A model generated the notes under the pieces. That model searched no databases and was not told the origin of the DNA. It saw only the letters and a list, made by a program, of their open reading frames with translations. DNA of 64,000 bases, from the NCBI RefSeq assembly GCF_002305855.1, contig NZ_CP022163.1, positions 4,092,292 through 4,156,291 on the forward strand, written 5' to 3'. Each line of letters begins with the position of its first letter. Position 1 is the stretch's first letter. This DNA comes from Melittangium boletus DSM 14713 (GTDB lineage Bacteria > Myxococcota > Myxococcia > Myxococcales > Myxococcaceae). Positions 8,574 to 16,838 of this stretch are shown here, piece after piece. A program made the position numbers and the translations under genes.

Positions 8574-10442
8574 ATGAATTCGGAAAAGACAGCGCGCTCA
8601 CCGGCCATCGAGGACCACGGCGTCATCGGCGACCTGCGCACGGTCGCCCTGGTGGCGACCAACGGGATGATCGACTGGCTGTGCTTTCCGAACTTCGACA
8701 GTCCGAGCATCTTCGCCGCGCTGTTGGACCCCGAGAAGGGAGGCCACTTTTGTGTCTGTCCGGAACTCCAGGACGGCCAGAAGTCGGCGGTGCACAAGCA
8801 GTTCTACTGGCCCGACACCAACGTGCTGGTGACGCGCTTCTACAGTTCGGATGGTGTGGGCGAGCTCATCGACTTCATGCCCGTGGTGGGGACGGATGGC
8901 CACGAGCCGGTGCGCAAGCTCGTGCGTTACATCCGCGTGGTGCGCGGCAAGATGCGCTTCACCATGGATTGTCTGCCCGCCTTCAACTACGCGCGCGACA
9001 AGCACACGGCGAAGCTGGTGTCCGGCGGCGCTTCCTTCGTGTCCGACACCTTGAGCCTGATGCTCTCCACCCAGGCCCCTCTGGAGACGGATGGGCAGCG
9101 CGTCACCTCGCGCTTCATGCTGGAGGAGGGCCAGTCCGTGGTGCTCAGCCTGAGCGAGGGCGCGCCGGAAATGTGCGCCGAGCGCGTCCTGGGCCAGGAA
9201 GACTCCGATCATCTCTTCCGCGCCACGGTGGACTACTGGCGCCACTGGCTGAGCCGCTGCACGTACAAGGGCCGCTGGCGCGAGGTGGTGCAGCGCTCGG
9301 CGCTCGCGCTCAAGCTGATGACGTTCGCGCCCTCGGGCGCCATCGTGGCCTCGCCCACGTGCAGCCTGCCGGAAACCCCCGGGGGCAGCCGCAACTGGGA
9401 TTACCGCTTCGTGTGGATCCGCGACGCGGCCTTCACCGTGTATGGGCTTTTGCGCATTGGTTTCTCCGAGGAGGCGGGGGCCTTCATGCGCTGGCTCGAG
9501 CAGCGCATCTCCAAGCTCGGGCCCAACGAGCCGCTTCCCCTCATGTTCGCGCTGGATGGCGGCCTCGTGCCCAAGGAGGAGGAACTCCAGCACCTGTCGG
9601 GCTACCAGGGGGCGAGCCCGGTGCGCATCGGCAATGGCGCGGCGCACTCGCACCTGCAATTGGACATCTACGGCGAGCTGATGGACGCGGTGTACCTGTA
9701 CAACAAGCACGGGGCGCCCATCTCGTATGACTTCTGGAGCCACTTGCGCCGGTTGATGAACTGGCTGTGTGACAACTGGCGGCAGAAGGACGAGAGCATC
9801 TGGGAGGTGCGGGGCGGCCGGCAGAACTTCGTCTACTCGAAGATGATGTGCTGGGTGGCCCTGGATCGGGCCATCCGGCTGGCGGACAAGCGCAGCTTCC
9901 CGGCGGACCGCGCCCGGTGGCACCACGAGCGCGACGCCATCTTCGAGGAGATCATGGACAAGGGCTGGAGCCACGAGCGCGGCGCCTTCACGCAGTCCTA
10001 TGAGTCCAAGGCGCTCGACGCGGCCAACCTCATCATGCCGCTCGTCTTCTTCCTGTCGCCGGTGGATCCCCGGATGCTCTCGATGCTGGACGCCATCCGC
10101 AAGCCGCCCACGGAAGGGGGCCTCGCGTCGGACGGGCTCGTGTTCCGCTATGATCCGGAGACCACCCAGGACGGGATGATGGGCGAGGAGGGCACCTTCA
10201 ACCTGTGCACCTTCTGGCTCGTGGAGGCCATGACGCGCGCGAGCGTGAGCCGGCCGGATCTGCTCGACGAGGCGCGGCTCGTGTTCGAGCGGATGCTCGG
10301 CTACGCCAACCACCTGGGCCTGTACGCCGAGCAGATTGGCTTCGAGGGCGAGTCCCTGGGCAATTTTCCCCAGGCCTTCACGCACCTGTCGCTCATCAGC
10401 GCGGCGTACAACCTCAACCGCTCCCTGGGCGAGGAGGACTGA
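8574..10442 (+). CDS. Glycoside hydrolase family 15 (glucoamylase/trehalase-like)
   Basis: The 622-residue protein has the two-part GH15 layout. An N-terminal beta-sandwich domain (about 10-200, with GDLRTVALVATNGMIDWLCFP) is followed by an (alpha/alpha)6 barrel. WDYRFVWIRDAAFT at about 275-288 contains the substrate-binding Trp/Asp/Arg residues, and the GEEGTFNLCTFWLVEAM block at about 537 contains the catalytic Glu pair (538-539). There is no signal peptide, so it is probably a cytoplasmic alpha-glucosidase, glucoamylase or trehalase acting on storage glucan or trehalose. The start at 8574 follows GAGAGG with good spacing; the frame is open further upstream to 8466 but that extension is not family-like. 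Substrate specificity is unresolved. Confidence 0.9.
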   Translation: MNSEKTARSPAIEDHGVIGDLRTVALVATNGMIDWLCFPNFDSPSIFAALLDPEKGGHFCVCPELQDGQKSAVHKQFYWPDTNVLVTRFYSSDGVGELIDFMPVVGTDGHEPVRKLVRYIRVVRGKMRFTMDCLPAFNYARDKHTAKLVSGGASFVSDTLSLMLSTQAPLETDGQRVTSRFMLEEGQSVVLSLSEGAPEMCAERVLGQEDSDHLFRATVDYWRHWLSRCTYKGRWREVVQRSALALKLMTFAPSGAIVASPTCSLPETPGGSRNWDYRFVWIRDAAFTVYGLLRIGFSEEAGAFMRWLEQRISKLGPNEPLPLMFALDGGLVPKEEELQHLSGYQGASPVRIGNGAAHSHLQLDIYGELMDAVYLYNKHGAPISYDFWSHLRRLMNWLCDNWRQKDESIWEVRGGRQNFVYSKMMCWVALDRAIRLADKRSFPADRARWHHERDAIFEEIMDKGWSHERGAFTQSYESKALDAANLIMPLVFFLSPVDPRMLSMLDAIRKPPTEGGLASDGLVFRYDPETTQDGMMGEEGTFNLCTFWLVEAMTRASVSRPDLLDEARLVFERMLGYANHLGLYAEQIGFEGESLGNFPQAFTHLSLISAAYNLNRSLGEED

Positions 10443-10533
10443 GCGTTCAAGGCCCGTGTATGCTGGGCCCGTTCCGGTGTGTTCTTCCAGGTGAGGGCTC
10501 CACCGGCGTGGGCGGTATGCCCGGGAGTGTGGG

Positions 10534-11457
10534 ATGAATCCGCTGGACTGGACGGGGCCGGAGTTCCTCGGCTTCTACGCATTGTTCCTCGTGGCCGCTT
10601 TCCTCGTCGCATGGGCGTGGAAGCATGCCCTCAACCAGCCGGCGGAGCCCCCCGCGCCTTTCGAGCTGGATCTGGATCCCTACCAGGTGGCCATGCTGGA
10701 GGGGCCAGACGCAGCGGTGCGCGGCGCGGTGGTGGCGCTCGTGCACGGAGGCTCCCTGCGCTTCGAGGACGACGCGCTGCGCGTGGCCGCGCCCCTGCCC
10801 CGTGGGGCGATGGAGTTGGAGCGCGCCGTGTACCGCTCCGTGGAAGAGCAGTCGGGCACCCTGAGCGAGCTGCGCGAGGACGTGGAAGGCGAGCTGCGGC
10901 GCCTGGAGGATTCCCTGAGGGGGCGGGGCTTCCTGCGCGATTCCGAGCAGGACGCGCGCTACAAGAGCTACCCCTGGCTGTTCTTCCTGGTGGCGCTCGG
11001 CCTGGGAGTGATGAAGGTGATGGTGGGGCTGTCTCGAGACAGGCCGGTGGGCTATCTCGTGGGATTGCTCTTCGTCGCCTTCGTGCTGGGCCTGAGCCTG
11101 CGCTTGTTCCACAGTCGGCGCACGCGCCGGGGCGAGCGGGCACTGGCCTTGCTGCGGCAGCGGCACGAGACCCTGCTCCACAGCGCCTCCGCCGAGGGTT
11201 CCGCCGGGGCGATGCGTCCAAGGGAGCTGGCGCTCGCCGCGGGCCTCTTCGGAGTGGGGGTGCTCTCCATCGTGCACTTTCCCCTCCTGCGCGACTACCT
11301 GATGCCCGTGAGTCCTTCGTCGGGGGGTGGCCCCGGTGGCGGGGACAACAGTAGTTGGGGCAGTGACTCCTCGAGCAGCGACTCGAGCAGCTGCGGCGGG
11401 GGCGACAGCGGGGGGGGTGGCGGCTGCGGGGGCTGTGGCGGAGGCGGTGGGGATTGA
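10534..11457 (+). CDS. TIGR04222-like membrane protein with Gly/Ser/Cys-rich tail (putative MNIO substrate)
   Basis: The 307-residue protein has an N-terminal transmembrane helix (about 10-29), a cytosolic domain (40-145, including LDPYQVAMLEGPDAAVRGAVVAL), two central helices (about 148-190), another hydrophobic segment (about 230-250) and a 50-residue low-complexity tail of Gly, Ser, Asp and three Cys. This matches the TIGR04222 family as I recall it: membrane proteins ending in Gly/Cys-rich tails, commonly next to a DUF692 gene. DUF692 enzymes (MNIO) modify Cys, so the tail Cys are plausible substrates; that is inference. The gene is now separated from the DUF692 gene by about 4 kb. Its stop (11455-11457) directly abuts the stop of the convergent immunity gene. 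Confidence 0.8.
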   Translation: MNPLDWTGPEFLGFYALFLVAAFLVAWAWKHALNQPAEPPAPFELDLDPYQVAMLEGPDAAVRGAVVALVHGGSLRFEDDALRVAAPLPRGAMELERAVYRSVEEQSGTLSELREDVEGELRRLEDSLRGRGFLRDSEQDARYKSYPWLFFLVALGLGVMKVMVGLSRDRPVGYLVGLLFVAFVLGLSLRLFHSRRTRRGERALALLRQRHETLLHSASAEGSAGAMRPRELALAAGLFGVGVLSIVHFPLLRDYLMPVSPSSGGGPGGGDNSSWGSDSSSSDSSSCGGGDSGGGGGCGGCGGGGGD

Positions 11458-12072
11458 TCAGCGCATGATGAAGTCGAAACGCTCCACCGCCGCCTTGAAC
11501 TCCTCCAAGGTGGCGCCCGAGCGCTTCGCCTCGGCGGGTGCGTAGAATGTCAGGGCGGACGTGGAGGGAAGCTCCTTGAGCGGCCCTTGCAGGATGACCG
11601 GAGTGAAGTCGCCCGGCCATGGCACGCTCAACAGCTCCGGCCCGTATTTGATGGGGTCCACGATGGTGAAGCTCGGCCATTTCGGAAGGTGGATTGTCTC
11701 CATGTCGCAGCTGTGGAATCGGCACAGGTCTAGTCGGGCCTCGGAGAAGTCGCAGTCCTCCATTCCGCCGAGCTTCCACGGGTCCTGGTACTCCTCGCGG
11801 TAACCGAACTCGTTGCCGCTAAACCGGCCCTTGAAGCGGCAGCCCTTCAAGCCCATCGTCGTCCAGCGTGCGTCGTTGAACTCGCGCTTCGCTTCGATGG
11901 TGCAGTCGATCAACCGTCCTGACATGAGCGTCAGCCAGCGTCCCTCGACGCCAATGACCAGCGTGCAGCGCCGTAGCGTGATGTTCGGGCCGAGCCAATA
12001 AATGCCACCCTTCGACAACTCCAGCCGCTCGTCCTCGAGTTCGCGGTGGTCGTAGTGGACGTTCGGAGTCAC
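11458..12072 (-). CDS. Putative SitI-type immunity protein, pentapeptide-repeat-like
   Basis: This 204-residue protein has beta-helix-like spaced motifs typical of degenerate pentapeptide repeats (ITLRRCTLVI, RLIDCTIEA, LKGCRFKGRFSGNEF, MEDCDFSEARLDLCRF). It has no signal peptide or membrane segment. It starts 7 bp after the stop of the SitA-like toxin gene on the same strand, the expected place for a cognate immunity gene. A related copy in the same context, next to a toxin C-terminal remnant, lies at 51758-52330, which strengthens the pairing. Its role, protecting the producer from the toxin C-terminal domain, is inferred from position. Confidence 0.7.
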   Translation of the reverse strand: MTPNVHYDHRELEDERLELSKGGIYWLGPNITLRRCTLVIGVEGRWLTLMSGRLIDCTIEAKREFNDARWTTMGLKGCRFKGRFSGNEFGYREEYQDPWKLGGMEDCDFSEARLDLCRFHSCDMETIHLPKWPSFTIVDPIKYGPELLSVPWPGDFTPVILQGPLKELPSTSALTFYAPAEAKRSGATLEEFKAAVERFDFIMR

Positions 12073-12079
12073 GCGGCCC

Positions 12080-13747
12080 TCAGAAGAAGATCATGCGGAA
12101 GAAGAGGGTGGCCATCCTCCGACCGTGCAGCTCGAAATTGGACTCAGTACCAGACAGGATCTCGTAGTGGTACCGCTGCCCTGCCGGCCCTGTGACATCG
12201 ACCCCCCGATTATTCCAGGACAGGTGCTTGAAGCGCCGCCTCAGCTGTTCTTCCACCCATCGCCCACGCGCCTGGCGCTCCAGCAGCTCCGCGCGGTGCA
12301 ACAGGCCTCGATTGAGCATCCGGGTCATGGCCGCCCTCACCTTCGGTGAGTAGTACCTCGGCCCCCACTGCGCCGCCACCTCCCTCGCCGCCGCCTGGAG
12401 CTGGTCACCGAGCGGATCCGACGTGGGGATGTCACTCACGGACAGGCCTTGTGGAAGATGCCACTGCTGGCCGCCGATCTCCACCTGCCTGTTTCCTCCG
12501 CGGTGCCGATACACCTCGTTGGCAGAGGGCCTGCCTGGGGCTGAACTCGCCGCGCCGTTGCGGCTCATCATCGCCCCGGCGAGCGCACCCTCGGGCGCCA
12601 CGATGACCGATAGGGCGCCCTTGGTCGAGGCCGATACCGCCTGCACCCGCTCCACCTTCACCAGCACCCAACCCGGTCCTCCCTGTGCCGCGAACTGCAA
12701 CCGCGCGAGTTTGTAGCCCGGTAGTGAACGCAGGACCGCTGCCATCTCGCCCAGCGCCCGCCCCGAGAGAGCCGTCACCGTGAGAATCATGGCCCGGGCG
12801 GCGTCCGTCCCCAGCACCTTGGCGAACTCCGCTCCGGCCTCACGCAGCTCGTCGAACGTGGTGGCCTCCCGGGCCTTCATCGCCAGCACCGCCCAGCCGT
12901 CCATGAGGCCCCACACCGTGTCGATGCCCAGCCATGCCACCAGCGCCACGGTGAGTGCGGCCGCCACCCCCTTTGTCGCGGGCTCCGGCAGTAGCCAGAG
13001 GCCTAGATACATCCCCACCGCCCACATCACCGAGGCGAGAATCATCTGGGGGCTCAGCTCGTGCCCGAGCGCCGCGTACGTTTCGTCCAGGACCGAGCCG
13101 AAGGCCAGCGCCAGGGCCAGCGTCCTCCGGTCCTCCGAGCGCAGGTAGGGGCCATCGTCGAGGAGCCCGAGGCAGTCGCCTCCTCCCCGGACCATGCAGA
13201 AGCGTTCGTACCTCGTCCGGAGTTCGGCCTCGGCTTCCGGCGTGAGGAGCACGGGCCCTGTCTGCTCCACTGGGAGAAGGGAGTAGACCTCTCCCCGGCC
13301 GTTATTGGCTCTTGGGTCCGCCTCGGCCAGATACCGGCCGCTCGCCGTTACCGCTGAAACCGGTTGCATGTCCTGGGCTTGGCGCAGCAGCTCCCTCACC
13401 TTGAGGAGTTGCATGGCCACCTCCTGGGGCCTGCCGTGGAGTTGGAGGCCCGAAGCAAGGCGCTCCACGTGCTCCCGGAACTCCGCCTTGCTGATGGGCA
13501 CCGGTCGGGTATTCACCCGCTCCTGCTCGATGACGGCCACATCCAAGACAACCGCGCCCTCAAGCCCGGGCTCAGTCGCACTTCCCTCGCTCCCTGGCCC
13601 CGTAGGGCCCTTCATGGGGGCACGCGTCGCACACGCCGCCTGGAGAAACAGCACCAGCAGCCAGATGGCTCCTGCCGGTGCCCAGTGCGACCGCGCTCGT
13701 CCAGCCGCGCCCTTTCCCCCGTCGGTGCCGCAGTGTTTCTTCTCCAT
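12080..13747 (-). CDS. SitA-like polymorphic toxin lipoprotein
   Basis: This 555-residue protein starts with a basic leader, a hydrophobic segment and Cys39 (LVLFLQAAC), consistent with a lipoprotein signal although the lipobox is not ideal. Residues about 60-330 resemble the conserved N-terminal region of SitA-type toxins as I remember them: EFREHVERLASGLQL, GGGDCLGLL, AFGSVLDETY, MYLGLWLLPEPATKG, GIDTVWGL, ATTFDELREAGAEFAKVLG. The last 130 residues form the variable effector domain, ending VDVTGPAGQRYHYEILSGT...FRMIFF; its activity is unknown, and a nuclease fold is only a guess. In Myxococcus, SitA lipoproteins are transferred between kin cells by TraA/TraB-dependent outer-membrane exchange. 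The immunity gene follows 7 bp downstream. Confidence 0.78.
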   Translation of the reverse strand: MEKKHCGTDGGKGAAGRARSHWAPAGAIWLLVLFLQAACATRAPMKGPTGPGSEGSATEPGLEGAVVLDVAVIEQERVNTRPVPISKAEFREHVERLASGLQLHGRPQEVAMQLLKVRELLRQAQDMQPVSAVTASGRYLAEADPRANNGRGEVYSLLPVEQTGPVLLTPEAEAELRTRYERFCMVRGGGDCLGLLDDGPYLRSEDRRTLALALAFGSVLDETYAALGHELSPQMILASVMWAVGMYLGLWLLPEPATKGVAAALTVALVAWLGIDTVWGLMDGWAVLAMKAREATTFDELREAGAEFAKVLGTDAARAMILTVTALSGRALGEMAAVLRSLPGYKLARLQFAAQGGPGWVLVKVERVQAVSASTKGALSVIVAPEGALAGAMMSRNGAASSAPGRPSANEVYRHRGGNRQVEIGGQQWHLPQGLSVSDIPTSDPLGDQLQAAAREVAAQWGPRYYSPKVRAAMTRMLNRGLLHRAELLERQARGRWVEEQLRRRFKHLSWNNRGVDVTGPAGQRYHYEILSGTESNFELHGRRMATLFFRMIFF

Positions 13748-13908
13748 GTTGAATGCCCCTCCCGACTGCAGATAACCCCTGAGGATAGGCCAGGAGTCTA
13801 CCTACCTCGCAGGGGAGAGACGCCCGGACGCTCATTCCGCATGTCCACCCACTCGGGGACTGCTCCAAATGCCCAGGAGCACAGGGTATTGTATCGTGGC
13901 CCGCACCC

Positions 13909-15111
13909 ATGAGCGATTCTCAAGCCAAGCGGCTGATCTTCACCCCCGACCTGATGCTTCTCGTGAAGCGGAATCAGCAGTACTCCGGTCCCTTGCTCCA
14001 CCGCCTCGCGCTAATCGACGGGACTGAAGGCGAAGCTCTTCGTGATCAGATTGAGTGCGCAGCGGCAGCGGTCCCCGGGGATAAACATCAGCGGGTTTTG
14101 GGACCGATACGTGGGAAGAAATCCTCTGACGACCAGGTCATGGATGCGCTCGGAACGCTTTTGCTGGCCAAAACACTGGCTGACCTGGATTGGGAGGTGG
14201 AGTATGAACCGGAGGAGGCTGGGGGGACGCCTGACCTGCGAATCCGTAAGGGGAATGCCGTCTATCTCGTGGAGGTGCGCCGTGCAGCGGGCCCATTGCG
14301 GGACGTAATGAGCAAAGACATTTCGCGCCTTCGTGATGCGCTGAGCGGACTCAAAACCAGAACGCCCATTGGCATCCGGCGCGCTCGGATCAATGGTCAA
14401 TCCTCATTGAAACCGTTCTTGAAGCACCTTCAGGCGCTTCTCGCAGTCCCCAGGCCGGACGAGATCCAAGTCTTCGACCAGGACGGCGTGTACGTCCAAT
14501 TTCATGTCCACAAGGCGCTTGAAACCGAGGTGTCCGCACTTGCTGGGTGGATGGGGGCACCCATGCACGGGCAGAACCTCGACGCTGTTCGCGCGGCCAT
14601 CCACGAGAAATTGGGGAAGTACAAGGTCCCCCTGATTGTCGCGCTCGACCTGAGGAATCTGCCGGAATCATTTCACGCCATGGAAGATATCGTTTTGGGA
14701 CAGACAATTGTCAAGGTTCCCATCCGAACGGACGGAGGTGATTTCGATGACACTGTGCAGGTGGTACGTGCCAATGACAGTATCTTCGCAGAGACTGGTA
14801 GCAACGGTGAGCGTGCGCGAACGAGGCTTCAGGCCCTACTTCCATTTCAGCTGAGGTCCTTGGATTCCAAGCTCTACACCGTGCAAGTTCGGGTCTTCGC
14901 GAACCCGGTTCTAGATCCTTTCCTACAGCTTCACGAGTTCGACCCCATTCCGCGGTTCATCGTCACCGAGGAGACTGCGGAGGGCAGGGTGATGAACTAC
15001 ATGGTAGGAAACACGAGGGTGTCCGATACGAGCGAACTGGCTGACTGCGCCACGTTCCGTAATGGGCTCGTTGTCAATCACCTTCATGTACGGCTGCCTT
15101 TACATGAGTGA
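13909..15111 (+). CDS. Unknown protein with a PD-(D/E)XK-like nuclease motif
   Basis: This 400-residue soluble protein contains, at about 98-125, the pattern DWEVEYEPEEAGGTPDLRI followed by NAVYLVEVRR. An acidic helix, a PDL-type Asp and a hydrophobic strand with ExR are arranged as in restriction-like PD-(D/E)XK nucleases. No other domain is recognisable in the long C-terminal part. Codon use is less GC-rich than in surrounding genes, pointing to transfer. It is divergent from the SitA-like toxin gene (161 bp between starts) and ends the island. It could be a defence or mobility-related nuclease, but the motif alone is modest evidence. Confidence 0.6.
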   Translation: MSDSQAKRLIFTPDLMLLVKRNQQYSGPLLHRLALIDGTEGEALRDQIECAAAAVPGDKHQRVLGPIRGKKSSDDQVMDALGTLLLAKTLADLDWEVEYEPEEAGGTPDLRIRKGNAVYLVEVRRAAGPLRDVMSKDISRLRDALSGLKTRTPIGIRRARINGQSSLKPFLKHLQALLAVPRPDEIQVFDQDGVYVQFHVHKALETEVSALAGWMGAPMHGQNLDAVRAAIHEKLGKYKVPLIVALDLRNLPESFHAMEDIVLGQTIVKVPIRTDGGDFDDTVQVVRANDSIFAETGSNGERARTRLQALLPFQLRSLDSKLYTVQVRVFANPVLDPFLQLHEFDPIPRFIVTEETAEGRVMNYMVGNTRVSDTSELADCATFRNGLVVNHLHVRLPLHE

Positions 15112-15358
15112 TGTGCCTTGTCATCCGAAGGTGGCGTTCTTCGCTAGGAGTTCGTGTCCGCCGTGCTTTCATTTGCGTGTATACGAGCTCGTCGCGATTT
15201 GCTCCGAAACCACCAACTCGTTCATCCTGTCTTGCCCCACGGTGACATTGGCCAAGGCAGGGCACTCGTATGTTCCAGTGGGTCGCTCACCCAGTTCGGC
15301 GCATGGCCTTCCTGGTACCCGGCTGCGAGGGCCATTCGTCTCATGCTCTCCCCGGACG

Positions 15359-15529
15359 ATGCGCCCGCGCGACCTGTTGCTGGCAGCGGGCCTTTTCGGA
15401 GTGGGCACCCGGGCGCTCGTTGACGATCCCCTGCGCGATTACCTAGTGCCTCCGAACGCGGGTGGGGACTCCTGCGGGACGGACAGTTGTGGTGGGGACG
15501 GATGCGGAGGGTATGGGGGTGGCGATTGA
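15359..15529 (+). pseudogene. Diverged second copy of the TIGR04222 C-terminal tail, directly before the MNIO gene
   Basis: Read from ATG 15359 this gives 56 residues: a MRPRDLLLAAGLFGVG segment matching MRPRELALAAGLFGVG of the full gene, then PLRDYLVP and a Gly/Asp/Cys tail with three Cys. About two thirds of the residues before the tail match the 10534-11457 protein. The N-terminal membrane and cytosolic parts are missing. No good Shine-Dalgarno precedes the ATG, so it is probably a gene remnant. A translated mini-substrate for the MNIO enzyme, whose start overlaps its stop, is the alternative. Both copies end in the same GATTGA sequence. Confidence 0.65.
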
Positions 15530-16356
15530 AGGGTCTCACGGGCGTGGGGCTGGGCTGGCGGCGGCAGCTCGCGCATTTCATCGACACGGCCGAGGGCATC
15601 GGCTTCGTGGAGGTGTTGGCCGAGCACCTGGACGCCCGGGGGCCCCTGCCCGTGCCGCTCGTGCGACTTCAGGAGCGCGGAGTGCCGGTGGTGCTGCATG
15701 GCGTTTCCCTGGGCCTGGGCAGCGCCGAGCCCCCCGCGCCCGAGCGTCTGTCCCGGCTGGCGCGGCTCGCCGAGCGGCTGGGCGCGGTGGGAGTGAGCGA
15801 GCACCTGGCCTTCGTGCGTGCGGGAGGCGTGGAGTCCGGACACCTGCTACCGGTGTCCCGGAGCGAGGCCGCGCTGGAGATCCTGGCGGAGAACGTGCGC
15901 CTGGCCGAGGCGGCGCTCCCAGTGCCGCTGGCCCTGGAGAACGTGGCGAGCCTCTTCGAGTGGCCCGCGCCCGCCTTCGATGAGGCGGGATTGCTTACCG
16001 GAGTGCTCGAGCGCACCGGGGCGCTCGTGCTCCTGGACGTGGCCAACCTGCACGCCAACGCCCTCAACCTGGGCACGGACACGCGGGCGGTGTTGGAGGC
16101 GGTGCCGCGCGAGCGTCTGGCCTATGTGCACGTGGCGGGCGGGGTGCGGCGCGGGGCGCTGTACCACGACACCCATGCGCATCCGGTGCCGGAAGGGCCG
16201 CTCGTGCTGCTGGAAGCGCTCGTGGCGCGGGTGGGGGCGGTTCCGGCGTTGTTGGAGCGGGATGATCACTTTCCCGCGCCCGAGGAGCTCACGGGGGAGT
16301 TGGAGGCGATGCGGGAGGCGCTGGCGCGCGGCCAGGCGAGACGGGCGGGCGCATGA
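15526..16356 (+). CDS. DUF692/MNIO (multinuclear non-haem iron oxygenase) family enzyme
   Basis: The 276-residue TIM-barrel protein carries the DUF692 signatures in order: GVGLGWRRQ near the N-terminus, an E/H pair in EVLAEHL, LHGVSLGLG, VSEHLAF, LENV, LDVANLHANALNLG, DTHAHPVPEG, and LLERDDHFPAPEELTGEL at the C-terminus. The metal-ligand His/Asp/Glu positions appear intact. MNIO enzymes use two or three irons and O2 to modify Cys in ribosomal peptides, usually with a partner protein. I chose TTG 15526 because it overlaps the preceding stop (TTGA) and gives the family's usual N-terminus; ATG 15502 is an alternative. Likely substrate: the Cys-rich tail of the TIGR04222-like protein (inference). 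Confidence 0.85.
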   Translation: MKGLTGVGLGWRRQLAHFIDTAEGIGFVEVLAEHLDARGPLPVPLVRLQERGVPVVLHGVSLGLGSAEPPAPERLSRLARLAERLGAVGVSEHLAFVRAGGVESGHLLPVSRSEAALEILAENVRLAEAALPVPLALENVASLFEWPAPAFDEAGLLTGVLERTGALVLLDVANLHANALNLGTDTRAVLEAVPRERLAYVHVAGGVRRGALYHDTHAHPVPEGPLVLLEALVARVGAVPALLERDDHFPAPEELTGELEAMREALARGQARRAGA

Positions 16357-16838
16357 GCGAGCGGGAGGCACTGGCGCGGGTTCAGGCGGAACTGGTGCGG
16401 GCGCTGGGCCTGGGCGGACCGGTGCCGGAGGGCTTCGACGCCGAGCGGGTGCGGGCCGCGGCGGACGCGCTCCTCTCCAAGCGCCGGCGGGGCGTGCGGC
16501 GCGCATGGCCCCTGTTGAGCGAGGCGCTGGGCGAGGACTTCTCCCCGGACTTCGATGCCTGGGCGCGCGCGCATCCCCTGAAGGGCGTGGAGCCTCACGC
16601 GGGCGCGGACGGCTACCGCTACGCGAACGCGCTGCGGGCCTCGGGGCGCTTGCCCGTGGGACGGGCCGAGGAGGAACTGCTGCGCTTCGAGCTGCGCTGG
16701 CGCCTCACACCAGAGGGCGGGGTGGTGGCGCGGAGGGGATGGGTTCCCCGGCTGTGGCGGGTGGGGAAGGCGCGGCGCTGGGTGCTGGGGATGCGGCTGC
16801 CCGGCGGGCGCCTGGTGTGCTGGCGGCTGCCCGGCTAG
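16353..16838 (+). CDS. Partner protein of the MNIO enzyme (unknown family)
   Basis: This 161-residue soluble protein overlaps the MNIO stop by 4 nt (ATGA), so the two are translationally coupled. It is Arg/Ala-rich and mostly helical in the first half (SEREALARVQAELVRALGLGG), with WPLLSEALGEDFSPDFDAWARAHP in the middle and a basic, Trp-rich C-terminus. MNIO enzymes commonly work with a small recognition partner (DUF2063/BufC type), and this gene has the right position and the HPL/F-D-AWAR-like core, but I cannot assign it firmly. It ends in a 4-bp overlap with the convergent TetR gene. Confidence 0.65.
   Translation: MSEREALARVQAELVRALGLGGPVPEGFDAERVRAAADALLSKRRRGVRRAWPLLSEALGEDFSPDFDAWARAHPLKGVEPHAGADGYRYANALRASGRLPVGRAEEELLRFELRWRLTPEGGVVARRGWVPRLWRVGKARRWVLGMRLPGGRLVCWRLPG

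Larger units (their letters stand above)
11458..15358. other. Putative acquired island (SitA-like toxin, immunity, nuclease-like gene)
   Basis: This segment interrupts an otherwise standard TIGR04222-DUF692-partner operon. The left boundary is the TIGR04222 stop codon. The right boundary is inferred where similarity to the TIGR04222 3' end begins again (about 15359). It holds a toxin/immunity pair on the minus strand and a divergent nuclease-like gene. The 15112-15358 stretch has no gene I can support. Base composition over 13.9-15.4 kb is visibly less GC-rich than the flanks. No integrase, transposase or short target duplication is visible, so the mechanism of entry is unknown. Confidence 0.55.

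Noticed and set aside
15062..15358. A 155-codon frame joining the nuclease-gene end to the TIGR04222 tail copy
   Set aside because: The first ~99 codons overlap the nuclease gene or are featureless; only the part from 15359 has homology.
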